A DNA stretch of 64,000 bases from Sphingobium phenoxybenzoativorans (GTDB taxonomy: Bacteria; Pseudomonadota; Alphaproteobacteria; Sphingomonadales; Sphingomonadaceae), in NCBI RefSeq assembly GCF_001757355.1, contig NZ_MINO01000001.1:238900-302899 (forward strand), in the 5' to 3' direction. Position 1 is the stretch's first letter. Every line of letters begins with the position of its first letter. Shown here piece by piece: positions 48,213 to 57,455 of the stretch. The translations under genes were made by a program, and so were the position numbers. The notes under the pieces are model-generated. The model ran no database searches and was not told the origin of the DNA. It saw nothing but the letters and a program-made list of their open reading frames with translations.

Positions 48213-49564
48213 GCTGGCGCCCTAATGGGAGCTTGCTTGATCCATTCCGCCAGGGCAGCGCCTGCCCGCGAGGTCATGGCTTCCTTCCGCTGCTTTTTAC
48301 GAACATCGTCCATTGGCGGGAACAGGCCAAAATTCACGTTCATCGGCTGATAGTTTTCCACCTCTGCGCCGCCGGTAATATGGCCCAGTAGCGCGCCAAG
48401 CGCTGTTGTGGATGGCGGCGACGAGATTTTCCGGCCCGCCAGCTCGGCGGCGGCATATAGCCCTGCAAGCAGCCCAACGGCGCTGCTCTCCACATATCCC
48501 TCACATCCCGTGATCTGACCGGCGAAGCGGATGTGAGGGGCGGCTTTCAAGCGCAGTTCATTGTCGAGCAGCTTCGGGCTTTGGATGAAGGTATTGCGGT
48601 GCAGGCCGCCCAGCCGGGCAAATTCGGCCTTCTCCAATCCAGGAATGGTGCGGAACAACGCGATCTGCGCCCCATGCTTCAGCTTGGTCTGGAATCCGAC
48701 CATGTTCCATAGCGTGCCCAGGGCATTGTCCTGCCGCAACTGCACCACGGCGTGCGGCCAGCGGCCCGTGCGGGGGTCGTCCAGGCCAACCGGTTTCATC
48801 GGCCCGAACCGCAATGTGTCGAGACCCCGCGCAGCCATCACCTCAATCGGCATGCACCCCTCAAAATAGGGCGTGTCCTTTTCCCACTGTTTGAACTCCG
48901 TCTTTTCGCCATCAAGCAATCCCTGATGAAAGGCGGCATATTGCTCCCGGTTCATCGGGCAATTGATATAATCCTTGCCGTCGCCTTCCGGGCCAACCTT
49001 GTCCCATCGGCTCGCCATCCAGCAAATGTCCATATCTATGCTGTCACGGTGGATGATGGGGGCGATTGCGTCGAAGAAAGCGAGGGACTCAAGGCCCGTC
49101 GCCGCGCCAATGCTGCCGGCGAGAGTCATGGCGGTCAGCGGTCCGGTCGCCACGATCGTCAGCCCCTCGGCGGGCAGGGTGTCGATGCGCTCACGGACGA
49201 TCTCGACATTGGGATGCTCCATCAATGCGCGGGTTACGCCTTCGGAGAATATGTCGCGGTCGACTGCCAGAGCCGATCCGGCTGGAACTTTCGCTTTGTC
49301 CGCCTCACGCATGATCAGCGATCCAAGCGCGCGCATCTCCCGATGGAGCAAACCGACCGCGTTGCGATCTCCATCATCGGAACGGAAGCTGTTGGAGCAA
49401 ACCATTTCGGCAAGACCATCGGTCTGGTGGGCAGGCGTCATGTCGCCGCCGCCGCGCATCTCCGAAAGGCGTACCTGCACGCCGGCCTGGGCGAGCTGCC
49501 ATGCCGCTTCCGACCCGGCCAGGCCTCCGCCGATGATATGGACTTGGGGGAGGGCATGGGTCAT
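48209..49564 (-). CDS. trmFO: tRNA (uracil-5-)-methyltransferase TrmFO
   Basis: Folate- and FAD-dependent enzyme that makes ribothymidine at position 54 of tRNAs. The 451-residue protein has the FAD dinucleotide-binding motif [14 protein letters not shown] at the N-terminus, [11 protein letters not shown], the conserved core VDTC-like regions such as [10 protein letters not shown] and [17 protein letters not shown], and the C-terminal [10 protein letters not shown]. Full length. Divergent from the VOC gene (85 bases apart). Ordinary sequence, complete. Confidence 0.95.
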   Translation of the reverse strand: MTHALPQVHIIGGGLAGSEAAWQLAQAGVQVRLSEMRGGGDMTPAHQTDGLAEMVCSNSFRSDDGDRNAVGLLHREMRALGSLIMREADKAKVPAGSALAVDRDIFSEGVTRALMEHPNVEIVRERIDTLPAEGLTIVATGPLTAMTLAGSIGAATGLESLAFFDAIAPIIHRDSIDMDICWMASRWDKVGPEGDGKDYINCPMNREQYAAFHQGLLDGEKTEFKQWEKDTPYFEGCMPIEVMAARGLDTLRFGPMKPVGLDDPRTGRWPHAVVQLRQDNALGTLWNMVGFQTKLKHGAQIALFRTIPGLEKAEFARLGGLHRNTFIQSPKLLDNELRLKAAPHIRFAGQITGCEGYVESSAVGLLAGLYAAAELAGRKISSPPSTTALGALLGHITGGAEVENYQPMNVNFGLFPPMDDVRKKQRKEAMTSRAGAALAEWIKQAPIRAPA

Positions 49565-49649
49565 TTTCGAAAGTCACCGGTTATGCATGTATGATGCGGA
49601 CGAGAACCGGCCCTGTAGGACAGTTCCATGCCATAGGGAAAGAATTGAG

Positions 49650-50039
49650 ATGATCGACCATATCGGCTTTGCGGTCGCCGATGCCAACCGGTCCCGCAGT
49701 TTCTACGACGCCCTGCTTGGCGCGATTGGCATTCGCATGATCATGGAGATAGCCGGAGAGGTCACCGAGAGCGGCGGAACGGCCTTTGGATACGGCCATG
49801 CCGACAAGCCCTATTTCTGGATCGGCGACAACGAACGGGTTGGCGAAGGCACGCATATCGCCTTTGCCGTGGAAAGCCGGGCGCTGGTCGATGCATTCCA
49901 CGCCGCCGGGCTGGCGGCGGGCGGCGAGGATCATGGGGCGCCCGGCGTCAGGCCGCATTATCACGCCAATTATTATGCGGCGTTCATTCTGGACCCGGAT
50001 GGGATGAATATCGAGGCAGTGTGCCACGCGCCGGAATGA
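49650..50039 (+). CDS. VOC (glyoxalase/bleomycin resistance) family protein
   Basis: A 129-residue single VOC domain. The first metal ligand is the His of MIDHIGFAV, the second His appears in THIAFAVESR, and the Glu of NIEAVCH near the C-terminus completes the usual His-His-Glu set. Family members include metal-dependent isomerases, dioxygenases and resistance proteins, so the substrate cannot be told. AGGGAA precedes the ATG. It is convergent with the SMP-30 gene (4-base gap). Confidence 0.87.
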   Translation: MIDHIGFAVADANRSRSFYDALLGAIGIRMIMEIAGEVTESGGTAFGYGHADKPYFWIGDNERVGEGTHIAFAVESRALVDAFHAAGLAAGGEDHGAPGVRPHYHANYYAAFILDPDGMNIEAVCHAPE

Positions 50040-50043
50040 AGCG

Positions 50044-50901
50044 TCAGATTGTCCGGCCAAATCGCGCCGTTGCGGAACGGATGCCGCGGATACCGGTGTC
50101 AAACCGGATGACGCCGCCCACAGGCTCTCCCTCGGCATTTTGACCGCCGGTCGAAACATAGAGCCAGCGATCGCCCGGACCGCCGAAATCCAGGCTGATG
50201 ATGTTGGGGAAGGGCAGGGGAATGCGCCGGTCCACCTGACCGCCCGGCATGTAGCGGATCACCTCCGCGCTTTGGTAGCAGGCCACCCAGATGCCGCCAT
50301 CTGTATCGACGGCCAGCCCGTCGCTGTCCTCGACTTCGATGATGATCCTGCCATTGGCGAGCATGGCGTCGTGCCCGACATCCCATGCCCAGATGCCGAT
50401 GGACGTCTCCGAATGATAGAGCGTGCCACGATCCGGGCTGTAGCTGATGCCATTGGAGGCGAAGACGTCATCGCGGAATATGGTCGTCTGTCCATTTGGC
50501 GACAGGTGGAAAAGCTTGCCGGGGGAAAGCGGCTGATGGGTTTCAAAAGCGGCGGTGAAGTCGATGGTGCCGCCATAGAGTCCGCCGTCCGATGCAGCCT
50601 CTATATCATTCACGGCGATGATTGGCTCACCGTCAATTTCCGTCAGAAGATCTGCGGCATCTCCGGTGTCGGGGTTCGCAATGACAAGACCGCCCTTGCC
50701 TGAACAGATGATGCGGCCGTCTGCATTCATGAGAACGCCGCCGACCCACATCCGGCCGGGCAGGACGGGTTTGCAGCCATGAAAATCCCGGCGGTGCACG
50801 CCGCCGCCGAGCAGGTCTGCGAAATAGAGAATATCATTGCCGTCCACGCGGGGGGCTTCGACGAAGCGGTATCCCGACGCCAATATCTCAAATTCAGCCA
50901 T
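50044..50901 (-). CDS. SMP-30/gluconolactonase-family protein
   Basis: A 285-residue six-bladed beta-propeller of the SMP-30/LRE type. Metal-site residues appear in the conserved places: Glu in RFVEAPRVDG, Asn in AVNDIEAASDG, Asn in FASNGISYSPD and Asp in DSDGLAVDTDGG. This suggests a lactonase or related hydrolase acting on sugar lactones; substrate unknown. ATG 50901 is chosen because it starts a typical MAEFEILASGYRF; the frame extends upstream. It follows the DUF952 gene by 19 bases. Confidence 0.88.
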   Translation of the reverse strand: MAEFEILASGYRFVEAPRVDGNDILYFADLLGGGVHRRDFHGCKPVLPGRMWVGGVLMNADGRIICSGKGGLVIANPDTGDAADLLTEIDGEPIIAVNDIEAASDGGLYGGTIDFTAAFETHQPLSPGKLFHLSPNGQTTIFRDDVFASNGISYSPDRGTLYHSETSIGIWAWDVGHDAMLANGRIIIEVEDSDGLAVDTDGGIWVACYQSAEVIRYMPGGQVDRRIPLPFPNIISLDFGGPGDRWLYVSTGGQNAEGEPVGGVIRFDTGIRGIRSATARFGRTI

Positions 50902-50920
50902 GATCCCCTCCCGGACGGCG

Positions 50921-51268
50921 TCAGAAGCCGGCGGGGAACTCATGTTTCCCGTCCGGGCCGATCCGCAACCTAGCATGCGTTGTCACGGCAGCGAGGGGCA
51001 AATCACCGTAAAGATGCGGAAAAAGCTGACCGCCTCGCGATTCCTCCCACTTTACCCCGTCGCCCAGGGAGGAGAGGTCGACCATCGCCAGAACAAGATC
51101 ATCCTGACCGGCAAAATGCTTCGCAGCGGTTTCGGCGGCTTGCGCGCGGGTGGACATGTGGATGTAGCCGTCGGCCAGATCCACAGGCGCTCCGGCGAAT
51201 ATGCCGTCTGCACGCAGGGCGGCAAATTGCTCCCGCGTGAGAATCTTGTAGGCGAACAGCTCTGCCAC
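50921..51268 (-). CDS. DUF952 protein
   Basis: A 115-residue small alpha/beta protein of the DUF952 family. The pattern is YKILTREQFAAL, DGYIHMSTRAQA, VLAMVDLSSL and HLYGDLPLAAV. It is related in fold to ADP-ribosyltransferase-like or glutathione-transferase-linked small proteins, but function is unknown. It lies 3 bases after gyrA and 19 before the SMP-30 gene, so probably one transcription unit. Confidence 0.88.
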   Translation of the reverse strand: MAELFAYKILTREQFAALRADGIFAGAPVDLADGYIHMSTRAQAAETAAKHFAGQDDLVLAMVDLSSLGDGVKWEESRGGQLFPHLYGDLPLAAVTTHARLRIGPDGKHEFPAGF

Positions 51269-51271
51269 CGA

Positions 51272-53953
51272 TCAGGCTTCCGTCGTTGCTTCTTCCTCGC
51301 CGTCGTCGCTTTCCTCGATGCGGGCGGCGCTTACCACATGCTCGTCATTGGCGACATTGAACAGGCGGACGCCAGCCGAGTTGCGGCTGATGACACGCAT
51401 GCTGGAAAGACCCATGCGGATCAGCTTGGCCTGGTCGGTGACCAGCATCAGATGGTCATCATGGACGACTGCAAAGCTCGCCACGACGGAGCCATTGCGG
51501 GCGATATTGTCGATATTGGTGATGCCCTGACCGCCACGATTGGTGCGCCGATAATCATAGGCGGACGAGAGCTTGCCATAGCCATTGGCGCAGACCGTCA
51601 GGATGAACTGCTCCGCATCGGCAAATTCCTTCATCCGTTCGGGCGAAAGGGCCGGGACGTTCTCATTCTCCTTCCACGGGGCGGCGCGCAGATAATCCTC
51701 GCGCTCCTGCGGCGTGGCGTCGAAGCCGCCAAGGATCGAAAGCGAGATGACCTCATCCCCGTCCTTGAGCGTCACGCCGCGTACGCCCGTCGAATCGCGG
51801 CTCTGGAACTCCCGGACATCAGTTGCGGAGAAGCGGATCGCCTTGCCCTGACGCGTGGCGAGCAGCACGTCGTTTGTCTCATCGAGCAGCGCGACGCCGA
51901 TGAGCCGGTCGTCGCTGCCCTCATCGAATTTCATGGCGATCTTGCCCGCCGCACGGACACTGGTGAAAGCATCCATCGAGTTGCGGCGCACCGAACCCTT
52001 AGCCGTGGCGAACATGATATGGAGCTTCGCCCACTCGGCTTCGTCCTCCGGAAGCGGCAGGACGGTGGAGATGGTTTCTCCCGCCGCCAGCGGCAAAAGG
52101 TTGACCATTGGCCGGCCCCGCGTGGCTGGCCCGCCCTCCGGCAGGCGCCACACCTTCATGCGGTATGCCTTGCCATGTGTGGAGAAGAACAGGACCGGCG
52201 TGTGGGTGCTGGTCACGAACAGGTTGGTGACGGCATCCTCATCCTTGGTGGCCATGCCCGAACGGCCCTTGCCGCCACGCGCCTGCGCCCGGAAGGTTTC
52301 GAGCGGCGTGCGCTTGATATAGCCCTGATGCGTGACGGTGACGACCATGTCCTCACGTTCGATCAGGTCCTCGTCATCGATGCCATCGGCTGCCGGAGCG
52401 ATCTCCGACCGGCGGGGGGTGGCAAACTCCTTCTCGATCGCCTCAAATTCCTCACGCATGACTGCGTATAGTTTCACGCGATCGCCCAGAATGGCGAGAT
52501 ATTCGGTGATGGCGGTGGCGAGTCCCGCCAGTTCATTGCCGATTTCATCCCGGCCCAGCGCGGTCAGGCGGTGCAGCCGCAGGTCGAGGATTGCGCGCAC
52601 CTGAATTTCGGTGAGGCGATAGCTGTCGCCAGTAACATCCGTGTCGATCGCCTCGACCAGCCGGATATAGGGCGCGATCTCCGCGATCGGCCATTCGCGG
52701 TTCAGAAGCGCTTCTCGCGCTTCGGCCGGACTGGATGATCCCCGGATGATCCGAACGACCTCGTCCAGATTGGTGACCGCGATGACGAGGCCCAGCAAGA
52801 TATGCGCCCGTTCACGCGCCTTGTTCAGCTCGAACTTGGTGCGGCGAGTGATCACCTCCTCGCGGAACTTGACGAAAGCCTCGATGATATCGCGCAGGTT
52901 CAGCAACTCCGGCCTACCCCCGCGAATGGCGAGCATGTTGGCCGGGAAGCTCGACTGGGCGGGCGTGTTCCGCCAGAGCTGGTTCAGCACCACATCGGGC
53001 GTTGCATCCCGCTTCAGGTCAAGGACGATCCGAACGCCTTCGCGGTTCGATTCGTCGCGGATGTCGCTGATTCCCTCGATCCGCTTTTCCTTGGCGGCTT
53101 CCGCGATCTTTTCCACAAGGCCGTTCTTGCCGACCTGATAGGGGATTGAGGTAAGTATGATGGAGCGCCGGTCTCCCCGGCCTTCCTCAACCTCATGCCG
53201 GGCGCGCATCATGATGGAGCCGCGGCCGGTGTGATAGGCGCTGCGCGCGTCGGACTGGCCCAAGATCAGGGGCGATGTCGGGAAATCGGGGCCGGGCACA
53301 ATGGCGATAAGGTCGTCCACGGTGACGCCGGGATTGTCAATATAGGCGAGGCAGGCGCGGATGACCTCGCCCAGATTGTGCGGCGGGATGTTTGTCGCCA
53401 TGCCGACGGCAATGCCGCCCGCGCCATTGACCAGCAGGTTCGGGAAGCGCGCGGGCAGAACCTGCGGCTCGCTTTCCGATGCGTCATAGTTGGGCGTGAA
53501 ATCGACGGTATCCTTGTCGAGATCGTCAAGCAGTGCGTTCGCCACCTTCGCCAAGCGCGCTTCGGTGTAACGCATCGCGGCAGGGGGATCGGGGTCCATC
53601 GATCCGAAATTGCCCTGGCCGTCGATAAGCGGCACGCGCATCGACCAATCCTGGGTCATGCGGGCCAATGCGTCGTAAATCGAGCTGTCGCCGTGCGGGT
53701 GATATTTACCCATCACCTCGCCGACGAGGCGCGCCGACTTGCGGTAAGGACGGTTGTAGACGAACCCCGATTCCTGCGCGGCGAAAAGGATGCGGCGATG
53801 GACGGGTTTCAGGCCATCACGCACGTCCGGGAGGGCGCGGCTGACGATGACGGACATGGCGTAGTCGAGATAGCTCGCCTTCATCTCGTCGACGATATTG
53901 ATCGGGCTGATATCCGAAGGATCGGCGAGAAGCTCGTCGGTGCTCAAGGGCAA
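51272..53953 (-). CDS. gyrA: DNA gyrase subunit A
   Basis: Breakage-reunion subunit of gyrase. The 893-residue protein has the quinolone-target region [12 protein letters not shown] (Ser90 and Asp94, the wild-type residues), the active-site tyrosine in MRYTEAR (Tyr129) and the C-terminal beta-pinwheel with the GyrA box QARGGKG. It ends with an acidic tail ([14 protein letters not shown]). Nothing degenerate. The 284-base gap upstream before the TPR-like gene contains an alternating purine-pyrimidine tract 75 bases from the start. Confidence 0.97.
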   Translation of the reverse strand: MPLSTDELLADPSDISPINIVDEMKASYLDYAMSVIVSRALPDVRDGLKPVHRRILFAAQESGFVYNRPYRKSARLVGEVMGKYHPHGDSSIYDALARMTQDWSMRVPLIDGQGNFGSMDPDPPAAMRYTEARLAKVANALLDDLDKDTVDFTPNYDASESEPQVLPARFPNLLVNGAGGIAVGMATNIPPHNLGEVIRACLAYIDNPGVTVDDLIAIVPGPDFPTSPLILGQSDARSAYHTGRGSIMMRARHEVEEGRGDRRSIILTSIPYQVGKNGLVEKIAEAAKEKRIEGISDIRDESNREGVRIVLDLKRDATPDVVLNQLWRNTPAQSSFPANMLAIRGGRPELLNLRDIIEAFVKFREEVITRRTKFELNKARERAHILLGLVIAVTNLDEVVRIIRGSSSPAEAREALLNREWPIAEIAPYIRLVEAIDTDVTGDSYRLTEIQVRAILDLRLHRLTALGRDEIGNELAGLATAITEYLAILGDRVKLYAVMREEFEAIEKEFATPRRSEIAPAADGIDDEDLIEREDMVVTVTHQGYIKRTPLETFRAQARGGKGRSGMATKDEDAVTNLFVTSTHTPVLFFSTHGKAYRMKVWRLPEGGPATRGRPMVNLLPLAAGETISTVLPLPEDEAEWAKLHIMFATAKGSVRRNSMDAFTSVRAAGKIAMKFDEGSDDRLIGVALLDETNDVLLATRQGKAIRFSATDVREFQSRDSTGVRGVTLKDGDEVISLSILGGFDATPQEREDYLRAAPWKENENVPALSPERMKEFADAEQFILTVCANGYGKLSSAYDYRRTNRGGQGITNIDNIARNGSVVASFAVVHDDHLMLVTDQAKLIRMGLSSMRVISRNSAGVRLFNVANDEHVVSAARIEESDDGEEEATTEA

Positions 53954-54027
53954 TTCTCTTTATCTGGATTAAGGGTGCAAGCGTTGCTGCATTTCCCCTA
54001 GACCAGCGAAACACCCCTGTCACCCCT

Positions 54028-54049
54028 CGCGCGCATACGCGCGCGCACG
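54028..54049. other. Alternating purine-pyrimidine (Z-DNA-prone) tract upstream of gyrA
   Basis: 22 consecutive bases alternate pyrimidine-purine (CGCGCGCATACGCGCGCG then CACG). This composition is the most favourable for left-handed Z-DNA under negative supercoiling. It also allows a short hairpin (CGCGCG at 54028-54033 with CGCGCG at 54038-54043). It starts 75 bases upstream of the gyrA ATG, in the promoter/leader of a supercoiling enzyme. Confidence 0.7.
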
Positions 54050-54237
54050 GGCAAAGAATGCTGATGTGTTACGCTGCCGACGAACCGTTGCTGTGCAGCG
54101 ATGGATCGTTCACTTCCTTATGACAGGCCGGAATTGCGCATCTATATGGCTGTTCAACAGTTGTTCACCGTCCACTGCCTAGCTCCAACCCCCGGAGCAG
54201 GACGGTGCCGGTCCGCTGCCTTGAGAGGAGATTAACC

Positions 54238-55527
54238 ATGCGTCTTGTTTCCCCCGTAGTTCTCGGCCTGATGCTTGCCGTCGCCGGTTCTGCGACAGTC
54301 GCCACGCCGGCATTCGCCGCGAAGAAGGAAAAGGAGCCCGCAGCGCCCAAGCGGAATTTCAGCAAGGCTTTTGTGGAAAAGGCCCAGCCGCTTGATAAGG
54401 CCGCGCAGGCCAAGGATTATGCGGCCCTCGCCGCCGCTCTCGGCGAGGCGCAGGCGGCCGCGACCAGCCCCGACGACAAATATATGGTCGGATATTATGT
54501 GCTGCAGCTCGGCACCGGCACCAACGACATCGCGAAGCAGCGCGATGGCATCAAGCAGATGCTGGCGACGGGAACCGCTGGTCCGGACGAAGCCAAGTTC
54601 AATTTCTTCGCGGGCAAGCTCGCCTATGATGCGAAGGATTATGATGACGCCATTCCCTATCTGCAGAAGGCCACCGACGCAGGATATGAAGGCAGCTCCT
54701 CTCCGCTGCTTCTGGCCGAGAGCTATTTCCAGAAGGCGATCGTCGCCAGCGGCGGCACAGGCCAGTTGAATGCTGCGTCCAAGCCGGTTGCCCAGCAGGG
54801 TCTGGCCCCGCTCAAGAAGGCGATCGAGGTAGAGAAGGCGGCGGGCAAGCCGGTTCCGGCGGCCTGGATGGAGCGCGGCTTCACCATTGCCTATGTTTCC
54901 GGGTCGCCGGACGCGGCCGATTGGTCGAAGCAGAACCTGATGGCCAATCCGTCGGGCAAGAACTGGAGCAATTTGCTCCGCACCTTCCAGGATACGAACA
55001 AGACGATCACGCGTGGCGAGAATCTCGATCTGTTGCGCCTGATGCGCCAGACCGGTTCCTTCCAGAGCGAAGGCGCCTATGGCGAATATATCGATATCGC
55101 CAGCAAGTCCGGCTTGCTGGGCGAGGTGAAGTCCGTGATTGAGGAAGGCCGCGCTGCGGGCAAGATCGCACCTGCCAAGTTCGCCGATTATTATGGCCAG
55201 GCGAACGAGGGTATCGCCAAGGACAAGGCTTCCCTGGCGGCAGGCGAGGCAAGCGCAGCCAAGGCGCCGACTGGCCGGCCGGCGGCATCGACTGCCGATG
55301 CCTATCTTGGCTATAAGGATTATGCCAAGGCGATCTCGCTGTATCGCACCGCCCTGCAGAAGGGTTCCGTCGATGCGGGCGAAGTCAACACCCGGCTTGG
55401 TATCGCCCTGGCGCTATCGGGCGACGCCGCTGGCGCGAAGTCTGCGTTCGAGCAGGTGACGACTGGCGCGCGCAAATCGATCGCCGAATATTGGCTGCTC
55501 TGGTTGTCCACCAAGCAGGCAGCTTGA
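54238..55527 (+). CDS. Secreted TPR-like repeat protein (paralog 1)
   Basis: A 429-residue exported protein. Signal peptide MRLVSPVVLGLMLAVAGSA to TVATPAFA, then a helical repeat region that reads like degenerate tetratricopeptide repeats (for example YAALAAALGEAQAAATSPDD and FNFFAGKLAYDAKDYDDAIP). A Gln/Lys-rich middle and a last repeat-like segment (DYAKAISLYRTALQKGSVDAG) follow. It is paralogous to the next gene: both share KPVPA-type and LDLYRL/LDLLRL segments and the C-terminal pattern. GAGAGGAG lies just upstream with a 7-base spacer. Probably periplasmic; function unknown. Confidence 0.82.
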   Translation: MRLVSPVVLGLMLAVAGSATVATPAFAAKKEKEPAAPKRNFSKAFVEKAQPLDKAAQAKDYAALAAALGEAQAAATSPDDKYMVGYYVLQLGTGTNDIAKQRDGIKQMLATGTAGPDEAKFNFFAGKLAYDAKDYDDAIPYLQKATDAGYEGSSSPLLLAESYFQKAIVASGGTGQLNAASKPVAQQGLAPLKKAIEVEKAAGKPVPAAWMERGFTIAYVSGSPDAADWSKQNLMANPSGKNWSNLLRTFQDTNKTITRGENLDLLRLMRQTGSFQSEGAYGEYIDIASKSGLLGEVKSVIEEGRAAGKIAPAKFADYYGQANEGIAKDKASLAAGEASAAKAPTGRPAASTADAYLGYKDYAKAISLYRTALQKGSVDAGEVNTRLGIALALSGDAAGAKSAFEQVTTGARKSIAEYWLLWLSTKQAA

Positions 55528-55528
55528 G

Positions 55529-56794
55529 ATGCGCGCCTTAGTCCGCCGCGGTGGCCTGGTTCTCGCGGCGGCGATGGCCATGGTTCCGGCAACGCAAGGC
55601 ATCGCTGCGCGTGACAAGCCGACCGATGCGCTGATGACCGGAAGCTTCCGGGCTGCGGCGGGTCAGGCGCGCGCGGCGCTTGATGCAGGCGACGTAAATG
55701 GAGCAGCGGCGCAGGTTTCTGCGCTGCTGCCGTCCAACCCGCTGGAAAATTACACGGCGGCTGCGCTTCGCATGGAGGTCGCCGCCAAGCGTGGTGACCC
55801 GCAGGCCAAGCGCAAGGCTCTGACGGACATATTGGAAAGCAAGGCCGTTCCTGCGGGGCAGGAGCCGTATCTGCGCTATCTGGCTGCTTATTATTCCTAT
55901 TATCTGGGCGTATTCAATGATGCGCTGGCGCAGATCAACTATGCGCGGCAGATGGGGTATAACACCACTGAAAGCACTGTGCTGCTCGCCGATATCCTGA
56001 TCAAATCGGGCAAGCCCACGGAAGGGCTGGCGCTGGTGGATCAGGCCATGGAACAGCAGAAGGCGGCCGGCAAACCGGTGCCCGCCACCTGGTATGACCG
56101 GGCGATCGGGGTTGCGTACAAGCAGGGTAGCTGGGGCGAAGTCGCCAAATGGTGCGAACGCAAGCTCCGGGCCTATCCGAGCGAGGGCAACTGGCGTTCC
56201 TGCCTCGCCAATTATCTGACTGCTCCCGGTGTCGACCCGCAACTGCAGCTTGACCTGTATCGCCTTCAGGCCGCGACCGGAGCCATGGCAAGCGAGAGGG
56301 ACTATCGCAGCTATTCCACGCTGGCGTCGGCAGCCGGATATGATGCGGAAGCCAAGGCGGTCATCGACGCAGGCCGGACGGCGGGCAAGCTGGACGCTAC
56401 CGAGGTGGAAACGACCAAGCTGCTAAAGACCGTGAAGGTCAAGGCGCCCAAGACGATCGCCGCCCTGCCGGCGCAGGTCAAGAAAGCCAAGGCTGCATCG
56501 AACGGTATGCCTGCGCTGGAAGTGGGAGACGTCTATTTCTCGCTGGGCCAATATCCGCAAGCGGTGGAGCAGTATCGCCTCGCCTTGTCCAAGGGTGGGA
56601 TAGATCCCACGCGGGTCAACGGCCGGTTGGGTGTAGCGCTGGCGCGGTCTGGCGATCTGCCGGGCGGGAAGGCGGCTCTGGCGCAGGCTGGCGGAAACTG
56701 GACGAATGTCGCCGGTTTCTGGAATGTCTGGGTGGATCAGCAGGCGCAGGCCAAAACCGGCCTTACGCCCGCCATGTCCGCGCCGCCATCCTGA
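55529..56794 (+). CDS. Secreted TPR-like repeat protein (paralog 2)
   Basis: A 421-residue exported protein, one base after paralog 1, so co-translated. Signal peptide MRALVRRGGLVLAAAMAMVP to TQGIAA. TPR-like helices include AGQARAALDAGDVNGAAAQV and NDALAQINYARQMGYNTTES, and a last segment YPQAVEQYRLALSKGGIDP matches the corresponding segment of paralog 1. The two therefore arose by duplication. Divergent from the direction of the Lrp gene, which converges on its 3' end after 10 bases. No known family name. Confidence 0.82.
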   Translation: MRALVRRGGLVLAAAMAMVPATQGIAARDKPTDALMTGSFRAAAGQARAALDAGDVNGAAAQVSALLPSNPLENYTAAALRMEVAAKRGDPQAKRKALTDILESKAVPAGQEPYLRYLAAYYSYYLGVFNDALAQINYARQMGYNTTESTVLLADILIKSGKPTEGLALVDQAMEQQKAAGKPVPATWYDRAIGVAYKQGSWGEVAKWCERKLRAYPSEGNWRSCLANYLTAPGVDPQLQLDLYRLQAATGAMASERDYRSYSTLASAAGYDAEAKAVIDAGRTAGKLDATEVETTKLLKTVKVKAPKTIAALPAQVKKAKAASNGMPALEVGDVYFSLGQYPQAVEQYRLALSKGGIDPTRVNGRLGVALARSGDLPGGKAALAQAGGNWTNVAGFWNVWVDQQAQAKTGLTPAMSAPPS

Positions 56795-56804
56795 ATTGCT
56801 TGGC

Positions 56805-57275
56805 CTAGCGTAGCGGTACGCCGGGCGAGCTTTTTGAGGTCCGAATGGTGAGCGACGTTTTGACGCTCACCACATTCGGCGCTGGAGTGAGCTTCGAGGT
56901 CAGAAATTGCTGGAAGCTTTGAAGGTCACGCGCAACGACCTTCAAAATGAAGTCTATCTCTCCGTTCAGCATATGGCATTCCCGCACCTCAGGCAGCGCG
57001 GCGACATGATCCTCAAATGCTTTCAGGTCGTCTTCCGCCTGACTTTTCAGGCTGACCATGGCGAATACAGTGATGGTAAAGCCCAGAGAGGCTGCATCGA
57101 CATCAGCATGATAGGAGCGGATCGTGCCGCTGTCCTCCAGCGCCCTGACCCGGCGCAAACAGGGTGGAGCGGTAAGGCCGACCTTCTTCGCAAGATCGAC
57201 ATTTGTCATCCGGCCATCATCCTGCAATTCCGCCAGAATTTGCATGTCGATGTCGTCAATGTTCGAACCTGCCAT
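56805..57275 (-). CDS. Lrp/AsnC-family transcriptional regulator
   Basis: A 156-residue regulator: N-terminal helix-turn-helix (NVDLAKKVGLTAPPCLRRV; about 24-42) and C-terminal RAM/AsnC ligand-binding domain with FTITVFAMVSL, ALPEVRECHMLNGEIDFILKV. Such proteins respond to amino acids. ATG 57275 (MAGSNIDDIDMQIL) fits the family start. A short palindrome, ATTGCA/TGCAAT, lies 46-63 bases upstream (57321-57338) and is a likely site for autoregulation. Divergent from the histidine-kinase-like gene. Confidence 0.93.
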   Translation of the reverse strand: MAGSNIDDIDMQILAELQDDGRMTNVDLAKKVGLTAPPCLRRVRALEDSGTIRSYHADVDAASLGFTITVFAMVSLKSQAEDDLKAFEDHVAALPEVRECHMLNGEIDFILKVVARDLQSFQQFLTSKLTPAPNVVSVKTSLTIRTSKSSPGVPLR

Positions 57276-57320
57276 TCGCCGACAATTTCCTTTCCTAGAT
57301 GCGCCCAGCATCATAATATT

Positions 57321-57338
57321 ATTGCACTATAATGCAAT
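57321..57338. promoter_or_regulatory. Candidate Lrp operator
   Basis: Perfect 6-bp inverted repeat ATTGCA (57321-57326) and TGCAAT (57333-57338) with a 6-base AT-rich centre (ctataa). It lies between divergent lrp and histidine-kinase genes, in locally AT-rich DNA, and could regulate both. No footprint evidence; inferred from position and symmetry. Confidence 0.55.
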
Positions 57339-57455
57339 TGTCCCACTATGCGACGACCGATTTTGGGACCGCATCGTCGCTTTCCCTTTACCGCAGCGCA
57401 GCTTAATTCACTTGGCAAGGAAGCATCAAATCAAAAGCTTTCACCGGGGAATCGC

